Assembly: GCA_934675575.1 (NCBI GenBank) | Contig: CAKUQQ010000005.1 | Location: forward strand, 147,835-211,834 | DNA length: 64,000 nucleotides | Source of the DNA: an uncultured Muribaculaceae bacterium | Lineage (GTDB): Bacteria > Bacteroidota > Bacteroidia > Bacteroidales > Muribaculaceae | Direction: 5' to 3' | In this document: one piece after another, positions 55,715 through 63,758 of the stretch | How the letters are laid out: the number at the start of each line of letters is the position of its first letter | Position numbering within the stretch: position 1 is the first letter of the stretch | The notes under the pieces: model-generated | The model's input: only the letters and a program-made list of their open reading frames with translations | Told to the model about the DNA's origin: nothing | The model's database searches: none | Translations under genes and position numbers: made by a program

Positions 55715-57808
55715 ATGAGCGCAGACAATTTGAACGAAATAGACTTGGACAATCCCGAATTCCAGAACGCCTGGAGTTTGATTCAACACACGCATCATTC
55801 CGTTTTTCTCACCGGTAAGGCTGGCACTGGCAAAAGCACTTTTCTGCGCTACATCTGCAAGCACACAGCCAAGAAATACGTAGTTCTTGCGCCCACAGGC
55901 ATCGCAGCAGTCAACGTTAACGGGCAAACTCTCCACTCTTTTTTCAAAATTCCTTTCAAGCCGCTGTTGCCCGACGACCCAGACTTTTCTGTCAAGAGAA
56001 TCAGGAAAACGCTCCGCTATCCATCAGAAAAAATAAAGCTCATCAAGCAACTCGACCTGATTATAATCGATGAGATTTCTATGGTCAGAGCCGACATTAT
56101 TGATTTCATCGACAAGGTGCTCCGCGTGTATTCAGGCAACATGCGCGAACCATTTGGCGGCAAACAACTGCTTTTTGTGGGCGACATTTTCCAGCTCGAA
56201 CCTGTCGTGACACGTGAAATGCGTGAAATTCTCAAGATATACTATAAGCAATTTTTCTTTTTCAACGCATTTGCTTTTGGCAACCTTGGCCTTGTGCCAA
56301 TAGAATTGAGGAAAATTTATCGCCAAACCGACAGCTCATTCATTTCTCTGCTCGACCGCGTGAGGGTCAACCGTGCCACACAAGCTGACCTTACCTTGCT
56401 CAACTCCCGATGCAATCCACAGTACACCGACACTGGCAATTTCGTCGTGACCCTTGCCACACGCCGCGACACAGTTGATGCCATCAACGATGAGCACATG
56501 CAAGCTCTCAAAACCAAGGAATACCATTTCTGCGGCTTAATAGAAGGCTTGTTCCCAGACAACGACCTACCCACAGCCAAAGAACTTGTGCTCAAAGAAG
56601 GGGCACAGGTGATTTTTATTCGCAACGATAAAGATGGCCGGTGGGTAAACGGCACTATTGGCAAAGTAAGCGAACTGAAAGATGACAATGTGAAAGTGGC
56701 ACTTGAAGACGGTAACACCTATGACCTCGACCTTGAAATGTGGGAAAACATTCAATATTCCTACGATGAACGCGAGAAAAAGGTTATAGAAAACGTGCAA
56801 GGCTCATTTACACAATACCCAATAAAACCAGCCTGGGCACTGACAGTGCACAAAAGTCAAGGGCTGACGTTCAATAACATTGTGATTGACTTTGCTGGTG
56901 GAGCATTCTCAAGTGGTCAGACCTATGTGGCACTTTCGCGTTGCACCTCGCTTGAAGGCATAACCTTGCTGAAACCAATCTCTGGTCGCGACATTATAGT
57001 CAATACCACGGTGGTCGATTTCAGCCGCCAATTCAACAGCCAGCTGCTAATTGACAACGCCATGAAGCAAGAGCATGCCAATGAGTTGTTTCTAAAGTCG
57101 GTGCACGCATTCGACCACAACCTCTACTCCGAGTGCGTTAATTACTTTGTGGAAGCCAACAAGATAAAAGATGTCACATCAAGCCCGGTTGTTCAGCGTT
57201 TTGTAGCTGTAAAACTCAATAAATTCGGCCAAATGGGCCGCGAAATCGAGCGTCTAAAACTCGAAATCGAAAAGCGAGACTCCACATTGCGCCAGCTGGC
57301 TGGCGAATATGTGGAAATGGGCAATCAGGCATTGGGTTACGGCACACTGGCAAGTGAAGAAGAAACGACCTATGGAAAATCAGCCCCAAAACTCGATGAG
57401 ATAGCTATAAAATCATCACTTGCCAACTACAACAAGGCGCTGTCACTTTGGCCCAGTTGCACTGACGCTATGGTTGGAAAGGGGAAACTGCTAATGGCCA
57501 TTGATGAAACCGATGCTGCCGAAAAAGAGTTGAAACGTGCTATTGCTATCGACAATGCCTGCTTTGATGCACACCTGACTCTTGGCAAGCTCTATGAAAG
57601 CGTCAAAGACACGGCTGCCGCCATAAAGTCGTATAAACGAGCTGTTAAAGCCGACAAGACGGAATGGACCCCACACGATGCGCTTGCTGACATATATGAG
57701 AAAATAGGACTTGACGACATGGCCGAAACACACCGTACCAAAGCTCAGAAATTGCGCAATAAGCGCAAGGCTGGCACAACCAAAAAGAAGAGAGAGCGCG
57801 GCTCATGA
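55715..57808 (+). CDS. Pif1-like helicase with C-terminal TPR repeats
   Basis: 697 residues from the ATG at 55715 (MSADNLNEIDL). The reading frame is open further to 55520, but that start sits in the terminator hairpin, and the homologous part begins only near NAWSLIQHTHHSVFLTG. SF1B helicase motifs: Walker A GKAGTGKSTFLRYI, Ia APTGIAAVNVNGQTLHSFF, Walker B LIIIDEISMVRAD, III LLFVGDIFQLEPV, V TVHKSQGLTF and VI YVALSRCTSLEG. Residues from about 480 to the end contain tetratricopeptide-like repeats (AIKSSLANYNKALSLWP; AAIKSYKRAVKADKT) and a basic tail. Pif1 helicases unwind G-quadruplexes and stalled forks; TPRs suggest protein partners. Confidence 0.92.
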   Translation: MSADNLNEIDLDNPEFQNAWSLIQHTHHSVFLTGKAGTGKSTFLRYICKHTAKKYVVLAPTGIAAVNVNGQTLHSFFKIPFKPLLPDDPDFSVKRIRKTLRYPSEKIKLIKQLDLIIIDEISMVRADIIDFIDKVLRVYSGNMREPFGGKQLLFVGDIFQLEPVVTREMREILKIYYKQFFFFNAFAFGNLGLVPIELRKIYRQTDSSFISLLDRVRVNRATQADLTLLNSRCNPQYTDTGNFVVTLATRRDTVDAINDEHMQALKTKEYHFCGLIEGLFPDNDLPTAKELVLKEGAQVIFIRNDKDGRWVNGTIGKVSELKDDNVKVALEDGNTYDLDLEMWENIQYSYDEREKKVIENVQGSFTQYPIKPAWALTVHKSQGLTFNNIVIDFAGGAFSSGQTYVALSRCTSLEGITLLKPISGRDIIVNTTVVDFSRQFNSQLLIDNAMKQEHANELFLKSVHAFDHNLYSECVNYFVEANKIKDVTSSPVVQRFVAVKLNKFGQMGREIERLKLEIEKRDSTLRQLAGEYVEMGNQALGYGTLASEEETTYGKSAPKLDEIAIKSSLANYNKALSLWPSCTDAMVGKGKLLMAIDETDAAEKELKRAIAIDNACFDAHLTLGKLYESVKDTAAAIKSYKRAVKADKTEWTPHDALADIYEKIGLDDMAETHRTKAQKLRNKRKAGTTKKKRERGS

Positions 57809-57820
57809 CCGTGCTCTCTC
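57790..57820. terminator. Hairpin terminator at the end of the Pif1-like gene
   Basis: 12-bp stem GAGAGAGCGCGG/CCGTGCTCTCTC (one G-U pair), 7-nt loop containing the helicase stop codon (57806-57808). On the minus strand it is followed by TTCTTTTTGG, so it may also end the serC-serA transcript. Plus-strand U-run is weak. Confidence 0.65.
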
Positions 57821-57862
57821 CTCTAAAAACTTACATTTTTTATTCTCGTTATATCCGAGGAT

Positions 57863-58780
57863 TTATTTGTTCACTTGGAATTTGTTCCAACCATCTTTCA
57901 AATAAGCCACAACTTGCTCTGCTGCGGCAATTCCAGCTTTAATGTTAGCCTCTGCCGTCTGTGCGCCCATTTTCTTGGGTGTGAACAGCACACGTTCCGG
58001 ATATTTTGCCTCCAGGGCCTCGGCATTGTCGGGCTTCACATCAGCCAAATATCTTATGTCTGAGCGTTCTTCCATAGCCTTGGCCAAACCGTCCTCGTCA
58101 ATCACCTCCTTGCGTGCGGCGTTAATAAGCACACCATTTTTAGGCAACATTTCTATCAGTTCCTTGGTGATGGATTTCTTTGTCTGGTCGTTGGCAGGAA
58201 TGTGAAGACTCACATATTGGTTGTTCCTATATAAATCCTCAATTGAGTGAAGTGGGGTGAGACCGTCGGCAGCTATCACGTCATCGCTCACAAATGGGTC
58301 AAGCGCGCTGACTTTCATGCCAAAGCCCTTGGCTATGCGTGCCACATTGCGTCCCACTTGGCCATAAGCATGAATACCCAAAGTTTTATCCTTCAATTCC
58401 GTACCCGAAGTGCCATTGTAGCGGTTGCGAATAAGTGTCACGAGCATTCCGAACACCAGTTCTGCCACAGCGTTGCTGTTTTGACCAGGGGTGTTCATCA
58501 CACACACGCCATGAGCAGTTGCCTCGGCCAAGTCGATGTTGTCATATCCAGCACCGGCACGCACCACAACTTTAAGTTGAGGTGCAGCGTCAAACACTTC
58601 TTTATCAACCTTGTCGCTGCGCACTATCAGTCCTGCACAGTCGTCCACAGCCTTAATCATGTCGTCTTTAGTGCCTTTTTCCACGAGAACCATCTCGTGG
58701 CCGGCAGCTTTGAGCACGTCTTCTATGCCCTTTACGGCTGCTGGAGCAAAAGGCTTTTGTGTTGCTACTAAAACTTTCAT
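57863..58780 (-). CDS. serA: D-3-phosphoglycerate dehydrogenase, short form
   Basis: Oxidises 3-phosphoglycerate with NAD+, first step of serine synthesis. 305 residues: substrate domain, NAD-binding Rossmann domain with LGIHAYGQVGRNVA and VVRAGAGYDNID, catalytic Arg/Glu around LINAARKEVIDE. No ACT or ASB regulatory domain, so serine feedback through ACT is impossible. The usual catalytic His (TPHIG in most SerA) is replaced: TPKKMGAQT has Lys269/Lys270. This matches the type IIIK PGDH class (lysine enzymes), described in Entamoeba and Bacteroides relatives. Second gene of the serC-serA operon, 27 nt behind serC. Confidence 0.94.
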   Translation of the reverse strand: MKVLVATQKPFAPAAVKGIEDVLKAAGHEMVLVEKGTKDDMIKAVDDCAGLIVRSDKVDKEVFDAAPQLKVVVRAGAGYDNIDLAEATAHGVCVMNTPGQNSNAVAELVFGMLVTLIRNRYNGTSGTELKDKTLGIHAYGQVGRNVARIAKGFGMKVSALDPFVSDDVIAADGLTPLHSIEDLYRNNQYVSLHIPANDQTKKSITKELIEMLPKNGVLINAARKEVIDEDGLAKAMEERSDIRYLADVKPDNAEALEAKYPERVLFTPKKMGAQTAEANIKAGIAAAEQVVAYLKDGWNKFQVNK

Positions 58781-58807
58781 ATAGCGTATTTCTTTAGTTG
58801 CAAAATT

Positions 58808-59875
58808 TTAATGTTTGTTCTCAAATTCCTTCATGGCTTCAACGAGCACCTTCACGCTGTCGAGAGGCAGGGCATTGTAGAGCGAAGCGCGGAATCCGCC
58901 CACTGAACGGTGTCCCTTTATGCCTACTATACCTTTGGTTGCAGCCAAGTCCAAAAAGTCTTTCTCCAGCTCCTTATACTCAGGCTTCATCACAAAGCAC
59001 ACGTTCATAATGGAGCGGTCTTCAGCTTTTGCTGTGCCCACAAACATCTTGCTTGCATCAATCGCGTCATACAAATAAGCGGCCTTTTCCTTGTCCATAG
59101 CCTCAAGTTTCTTCACGCCGCCAAGTTCCTTGTACCATTCAAGCGTCTGCAGTGCAGAGAAGATTGGCAACACTGGCGGAGTGTTAAACATTGAGCCTTT
59201 GTCAATGTGCGTCTTGTAATTGAGCATAGTAGGAATTTTGCGGTCAACCTTGCCAATGGCATCATTTTTCACTATCACGAAAGTAACGCCAGCAGGCGCA
59301 AGGTTCTTTTGTGCGCCACCATATATGAGGTCATATTTCGTAACATCAATTTCACGTGAGAATATGTCGCTCGACATGTCAGCCACCAGAGGCACTGGTG
59401 AATCAAGGTCTTTGCGAATCTCAGTTCCATATATTGTGTTGTTGGTGGTTATGTGGAAATAGTCTGCGTCGGCAGGAATAGTGTAGTCTTTAGGCACGTA
59501 CACATAGTTGTCTTCGCGTGACGAAGCCACCACTTCCACATCGCCAAAGAGCTCAGCCTCTTTGATTGCCTTGTGAGCCCAAGTGCCAGTGTCAAGATAT
59601 GCAGCCTTATGGGCAAGCAGGTTATAGGGAACCATGCAGAACTGCATGCTCGCACCACCACCCAAAAACAGCACTGAGTAGCCCTCTGGTATGTTGAGGA
59701 GTTCTTTGAAAAGAGCTTGAGCTTTTTCAATAACTGCTGTAAATTCTTTGCTACGGTGGGAAATCTCAAGGATTGACAAGCCTGTGTTGTCGAAATCACG
59801 AACAGCGTCGGCGGTACGGTCAATGGTGTATTGACTCAAGATTGACGGCCCTGCATAGAAATTATGTTTTTTCAT
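58808..59875 (-). CDS. serC: Phosphoserine aminotransferase
   Basis: PLP enzyme converting 3-phosphohydroxypyruvate and glutamate to phosphoserine; the same activity serves in pyridoxal phosphate synthesis. 355 residues, normal length. Start [19 protein letters not shown] is the SerC signature; the PLP lysine is in [32 protein letters not shown] ends the protein. First gene of the serC-serA unit, with a TATATTTG box at 59916 to 59909 (minus), 34 nt upstream. SerB is not adjacent. Confidence 0.97.
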   Translation of the reverse strand: MKKHNFYAGPSILSQYTIDRTADAVRDFDNTGLSILEISHRSKEFTAVIEKAQALFKELLNIPEGYSVLFLGGGASMQFCMVPYNLLAHKAAYLDTGTWAHKAIKEAELFGDVEVVASSREDNYVYVPKDYTIPADADYFHITTNNTIYGTEIRKDLDSPVPLVADMSSDIFSREIDVTKYDLIYGGAQKNLAPAGVTFVIVKNDAIGKVDRKIPTMLNYKTHIDKGSMFNTPPVLPIFSALQTLEWYKELGGVKKLEAMDKEKAAYLYDAIDASKMFVGTAKAEDRSIMNVCFVMKPEYKELEKDFLDLAATKGIVGIKGHRSVGGFRASLYNALPLDSVKVLVEAMKEFENKH

Positions 59876-60292
59876 ATTCTAATGATGTTAATAAATACTT
59901 TAAGATTACAAATATAATGTTTTTTATCTTTTGCCATGACGAATTAAGGAAAAATTTATTTATATAACATGAAATGAGAAACGACATCACCCACCAGGCA
60001 GAGTATTTGCGGAAAAGCAGGTTGCCACAAAAACACTTTTTATTGGGATAGGCGTTAGCTAATAATTGAAATTTCTTAATTGTCTTTGCACAAACACAAT
60101 AAGCATATTCGGTATGCTTTACATAAAAAGCTATTTGTCACAAAGTGCATTATTAATCAAACATTTACATCTAACGCATTCAATTCATGGAGAAAGGTTA
60201 AGTCTTGGTTTTTGAAATACAAATCATTATCTTTGTAATGCAGCAATTATGCAAACAAGCAATTAAAAAAAACTCTATAATACATAACAATC
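59876..60292. other. Divergent intergenic region between serC and nrdJ
   Basis: 417 nt. Holds a probable serC -7 box (59909-59916, minus) and the nrdJ promoter (60205-60235). I looked for a cobalamin riboswitch because nrdJ is B12-dependent, but the B12 box and its loop pairing are not present. AT-rich, without an ORF of coding character. Confidence 0.5.
60205..60235 (+). promoter_or_regulatory. Promoter of nrdJ
   Basis: TTG at 60205-60207, 20-nt spacer, TATCTTTG at 60228-60235. Full consensus; leader about 50 nt to the GTG at 60293. Confidence 0.72.
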
Positions 60293-62845
60293 GTGAACAA
60301 GGAAACATATACTTACGACGAGGCATATAACGCTTCTTTGAAATACTTTGACGGCGACCAGCTCGCTGCCAGAGTCTGGGCAAGCAAATATGCACTGAAG
60401 GATTCCTTTGGCAACCTTTACGAAAAGACTCCCGACGATATGCACCACCGCATAGCCAAAGAGATAGCGCGCATCGAGAAGAATTATCCAAACCCTATGA
60501 GCGAAGCCGAGATTTTTGACTTGCTCTCACATTTCCGCTATATTGTGCCGCAAGGCAGCCCTATGGCAGGAATTGGCAACAACTTTCAGGTGTCGTCTCT
60601 CTCAAATTGTTTCGTTATAGGTCTTGACGGCAATCCAGACTCCTATGGGGGAATTCTAAAAATAGATGAGGAACAGGTGCAACTCATGAAACGCAGAGGT
60701 GGAGTGGGGCACGACCTGTCACACATACGCCCCAAAGGCTCTCCCGTGAAGAATTCTGCCTTGACATCAACTGGTCTCGTGCCTTTCATGGAGCGTTATT
60801 CAAACACCACACGCGAAGTAGCTCAAGACGGACGACGCGGAGCACTGATGCTCACTGTGGGCATCAAGCACCCAGATTCGGAAGCGTTTATTGACGCAAA
60901 GATGACCGAAGGCAAAATTACTGGTGCCAACGTGTCGGTAAAAATAGATGACGACTTCATGAATGCTGCAATTTCAGGCAAAGATTACGTGCAGCAATTT
61001 CCTATCAGCAGCGACAATCCTGTGGTAAGAAAAAACATTGACGCCTCGGCTCTATGGAACAAAATCGTGCACAATGCCTGGAAGAGTGCAGAGCCTGGAG
61101 TCCTGTTCTGGGACACAATCATAAGGGAATCGGTGCCCGACTGTTATGACGACCTTGGTTTCCGCACCGTGTCAACCAACCCATGCGGCGAAATTCCACT
61201 CTGCCCATACGACAGTTGCCGCTTGCTTGCAATCAACCTATACTCCTATGTCGTTAATCCATTTGCAAAAGACGCATATTTCGATTTCGATAAGTTCAAG
61301 CAACACGCAGCCATAGCACAACGCATAATGGACGACATTATCGACCTGGAAAAGGAAAAAATCGAAAAGATAATTGCAAAAATCCAAGCCGACCCGGAAA
61401 CCGATGAGGTTAAATCGACAGAACTTAACCTATGGAAGAAAATTCTTGCCAAAACCCTTAAAGGCCGCCGCACTGGCGTGGGAACCACAGCCGAAGGCGA
61501 CATGATAGCTGCAATGGGACTCCGCTATGGCACCAATAAAGCCACCGAATTCTCTGTCAGTGTGCACAAAACGTTGGCTCTGGCGGCCTACCGCTCGTCG
61601 GTGATGCTCGCCAAGGAGCGTGGTGCATTTGAAATTTATGATGCCGCACGCGAAGCAAACAATCCGTTTATCTGCCGAATCAAGCAAGCCGACCCAGAGT
61701 TATATGACTTGATGCAAAAATATGGTCGTCGCAACATAGCATGCCTGACGATTGCGCCAACTGGTACCACGAGCATTCTCACCCAAACCACGTCTGGAAT
61801 TGAGCCTGTGTTCTTGCCTGTGTATAAACGTCGCCGAAAAGTGAATCCAAGCGATAAAGACGTGCACGTTGACTACGTTGATGAGTCTGGAGACTCTTTT
61901 GAGGAATACATTGTATATCACCCCAAATTCATAACTTGGATGCAGAAAAACGGCTACGATGTTCGTCATGACTACACCCAAGAAGAAATTGACGAGCTCG
62001 TGGCAAAATCACCTTATTACAAAGCCACATCAAACGATGTTGACTGGGTTAACAAGGTGAAAATGCAAGGGGCTGTGCAAAAGTGGGTGGACCACTCCAT
62101 AAGCGTGACCATAAACCTACCTAATGATGTGAGCGAGGAGATGGTCAACAAACTGTATGTTGAAGCATGGAAGTGCGGCTGCAAGGGTTGCACTGTGTAT
62201 CGTGACGGGTCGCGTTCCGGTGTGCTCGTAACAATATCGAAAAACGACAAGAAAGACGAAAAACCAAAGCGCCCACACTACATGGCCGACGAGGAGCACA
62301 TTCTAAAACGGCCAATTGAGCTTGATGCCGACATTGTGAGATTTCAGAACAACAAAGAAAAATGGATTGCCTTTATCGGACTGGTTGACGGTCGTCCATA
62401 CGAGATTTTCACTGGTATAGCTGATGACGAAGAAGGCATTTTCTGCCCCAAGTCGGTGAGCAAAGGCAAAATAATCAAAGCCATTGACGAAAACGGGCAA
62501 AAACGTTACGATTTTCAATTCGTGAACAAGCGAGGCTTCAAAACCACAATAGAGGGCCTTTCAGAGAAATTTAATCCGGAATTCTGGAATTATGCAAAGC
62601 TGATTTCTGGTGTGCTGAGATACGGTATGCCAATACCACAAGTGCTAAAGCTCATCAGCAGTCTTGAACTTGACAACAAATCAATCAACACTTGGAAAAT
62701 GGGAGTTGAACGTGCCCTTAAAAGATACCTGCCAAACGGTACTAAGGTAAGCGGACAAAAGTGTCCTAATTGTGGTCAAGAGACACTAATATATCAAGAA
62801 GGTTGCTTGATTTGCACAAACTGCGGCACTTCTCGCTGCGGATAA
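60293..62845 (+). CDS. nrdJ: Adenosylcobalamin-dependent ribonucleotide reductase (class II)
   Basis: Reduces ribonucleotides to deoxyribonucleotides with B12 as radical generator, oxygen-independent. 850 residues from a GTG start (MNKETYTYDEAYN). The barrel has SLSNCFVIGLDG (redox Cys), the active-site STNPCGEIPLCPYDSCR (radical Cys and Glu), VGTTAEGDMIA and IAPTGTTSILTQTTSGIEP. The C-terminus carries a Zn/redox tail CPNCGQETLIYQEGCLICTNCG. No N-terminal ATP cone, so activity regulation by dATP at that site is absent. The gene ends naturally, although the hsdS cassette on the other strand reads into its last 80 nt. Fits an anaerobe that imports or makes B12, as does the methylmalonyl-CoA pathway. 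Confidence 0.96.
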   Translation: MNKETYTYDEAYNASLKYFDGDQLAARVWASKYALKDSFGNLYEKTPDDMHHRIAKEIARIEKNYPNPMSEAEIFDLLSHFRYIVPQGSPMAGIGNNFQVSSLSNCFVIGLDGNPDSYGGILKIDEEQVQLMKRRGGVGHDLSHIRPKGSPVKNSALTSTGLVPFMERYSNTTREVAQDGRRGALMLTVGIKHPDSEAFIDAKMTEGKITGANVSVKIDDDFMNAAISGKDYVQQFPISSDNPVVRKNIDASALWNKIVHNAWKSAEPGVLFWDTIIRESVPDCYDDLGFRTVSTNPCGEIPLCPYDSCRLLAINLYSYVVNPFAKDAYFDFDKFKQHAAIAQRIMDDIIDLEKEKIEKIIAKIQADPETDEVKSTELNLWKKILAKTLKGRRTGVGTTAEGDMIAAMGLRYGTNKATEFSVSVHKTLALAAYRSSVMLAKERGAFEIYDAAREANNPFICRIKQADPELYDLMQKYGRRNIACLTIAPTGTTSILTQTTSGIEPVFLPVYKRRRKVNPSDKDVHVDYVDESGDSFEEYIVYHPKFITWMQKNGYDVRHDYTQEEIDELVAKSPYYKATSNDVDWVNKVKMQGAVQKWVDHSISVTINLPNDVSEEMVNKLYVEAWKCGCKGCTVYRDGSRSGVLVTISKNDKKDEKPKRPHYMADEEHILKRPIELDADIVRFQNNKEKWIAFIGLVDGRPYEIFTGIADDEEGIFCPKSVSKGKIIKAIDENGQKRYDFQFVNKRGFKTTIEGLSEKFNPEFWNYAKLISGVLRYGMPIPQVLKLISSLELDNKSINTWKMGVERALKRYLPNGTKVSGQKCPNCGQETLIYQEGCLICTNCGTSRCG

Positions 62846-63698
62846 TGTGGCAAATTCCACTTCTTGAACAAGAAAACTTCTGATAATACTTGTTATCGTC
62901 ACCACGGAAAATAACAGAATCATTGAGGACAGACTTCTTTAGCTTGCCCTCTTTTACGAGTTTCTGCTTCTCGGCTTTTATCTGTTCAAGCAGTTCTTGC
63001 GCTGTACCTTCTTCTGCTATTTGTGGAACGAGTTTTCCTTGTATAGCCTCTTGAAGAATGCTCTTACGAATAGTATTGGATAGTTCTTCATTTAACTTAT
63101 TGAGTTTATTCTGTGCTTTTCCATATCCATCTATATATGGCATCAACTCCTTTGTCTTTTTATCTATGCGAAACTGCTCCGAAAGAGGAGGAAGTGGAAC
63201 TAACAGAGAAGTCATAGTATCTGTACTCACACGAGGCATTTTTACACCGAATGTAACAGAATTAATATAGTCATCTACATATGGTGATTTCAAAAAGCTA
63301 ACAATATAATCTTTGCATATATTGCCATAGCAAGTGAAAGGTATGATTTCAGGAGTACAAATACCTCCTTCGGGTGCAACGAGTATCTTTAATAAATATG
63401 GACGGAGTTTGCTGTATAAAATGTCACCACGGTTGAAGATAGTCTTGTCACCGATGGCTTTTCGCTCACCAACGGTCTTAATATTCAGCAATCTTCCTCC
63501 TTTTTCTATATCTTCCAAATCCAATCCCCATAATTGAGAATCGGCATTCGATGCGTTGATTTTTCTCTTTGTTTGGGCATAAGTTGAAATTTCTCCTAAC
63601 CTGCACCATTCCCACCCTTGCGGTATCTCAAACGGTATCTCATCGTCGATGCATTTTACCTCCCCCGTGGCGAGCATCTTCTCATAATAGGAACTCAT
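62766..63698 (-). CDS. hsdS: Half-length type I restriction specificity subunit HsdS, probably a silent cassette
   Basis: 310 residues with one target-recognition domain (about 20-165: IPFEIPQGWEWCRLGEIS, NRGDILYSKLRPYL, PLPPLSEQFRI) and one conserved helical spacer (about 175-250, QEAIQGKLVPQIAEEG, KLKKSVLNDSVIFRGDDNKYYQK). A complete HsdS has two of each; here homology stops after KYYQK (residue 274) and the last 36 residues are read from nrdJ antisense. The start MSSYYEKMLATGEVKCIDDE looks like the beginning of a second half, so the ORF corresponds to one exchangeable module. No hsdM or hsdR is adjacent, and no promoter box precedes it. It probably donates recognition domains to an expressed hsdS through the neighbouring recombinase. 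Confidence 0.86.
   Translation of the reverse strand: MSSYYEKMLATGEVKCIDDEIPFEIPQGWEWCRLGEISTYAQTKRKINASNADSQLWGLDLEDIEKGGRLLNIKTVGERKAIGDKTIFNRGDILYSKLRPYLLKILVAPEGGICTPEIIPFTCYGNICKDYIVSFLKSPYVDDYINSVTFGVKMPRVSTDTMTSLLVPLPPLSEQFRIDKKTKELMPYIDGYGKAQNKLNKLNEELSNTIRKSILQEAIQGKLVPQIAEEGTAQELLEQIKAEKQKLVKEGKLKKSVLNDSVIFRGDDNKYYQKFSCSRSGICHIIRSEKCRSLCKSSNLLDILVSLDHN
62877..62888 (-). repeat. 12-bp module-end repeat, copy 1 (end of hsdS homology)
   Basis: Minus-strand TATTATCAGAAG, coding YYQK. It matches copy 2 at 63678-63689 in 11 of 12 bases, in the same orientation. HsdS homology ends exactly here. Confidence 0.6.
63678..63689 (-). repeat. 12-bp module-end repeat, copy 2 (start of hsdS module)
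   Basis: Minus-strand TATTATGAGAAG, coding YYEK at residues 4-7 of the HsdS module. Pairs with copy 1 to bracket the cassette; partner copies in inverse orientation would be expected in the expressed hsdS off the right edge. Confidence 0.6.
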
Positions 63699-63716
63699 AG
63701 AACAAATCCATGCCTA

Positions 63717-63749
63717 TTTATTAGGACAACTTTATGTTTCACTAATAAA
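63717..63749. repeat. Inverted repeat between hsdS cassette and recombinase
   Basis: TTTATTAG (63717-63724) and CTAATAAA (63742-63749), 8-bp perfect arms, 17-nt spacer, in the 60-nt divergent gap. Candidate recombinase core/arm site or operator for the recombinase gene. Confidence 0.5.
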
Positions 63750-63758
63750 CGAATAGAA

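Noticed and set aside
59876-60292. Possible cobalamin riboswitch upstream of nrdJ
   Set aside because: The fragment with GTTGCCACAAAA near 60021 lacks the B12 box and the pairing elements, so no fold can be defended.
62766-62845. nrdJ truncated by the hsdS element
   Set aside because: nrdJ ends with its complete Cys-rich tail and own stop codon; the overlap is only the antisense run-on of hsdS.
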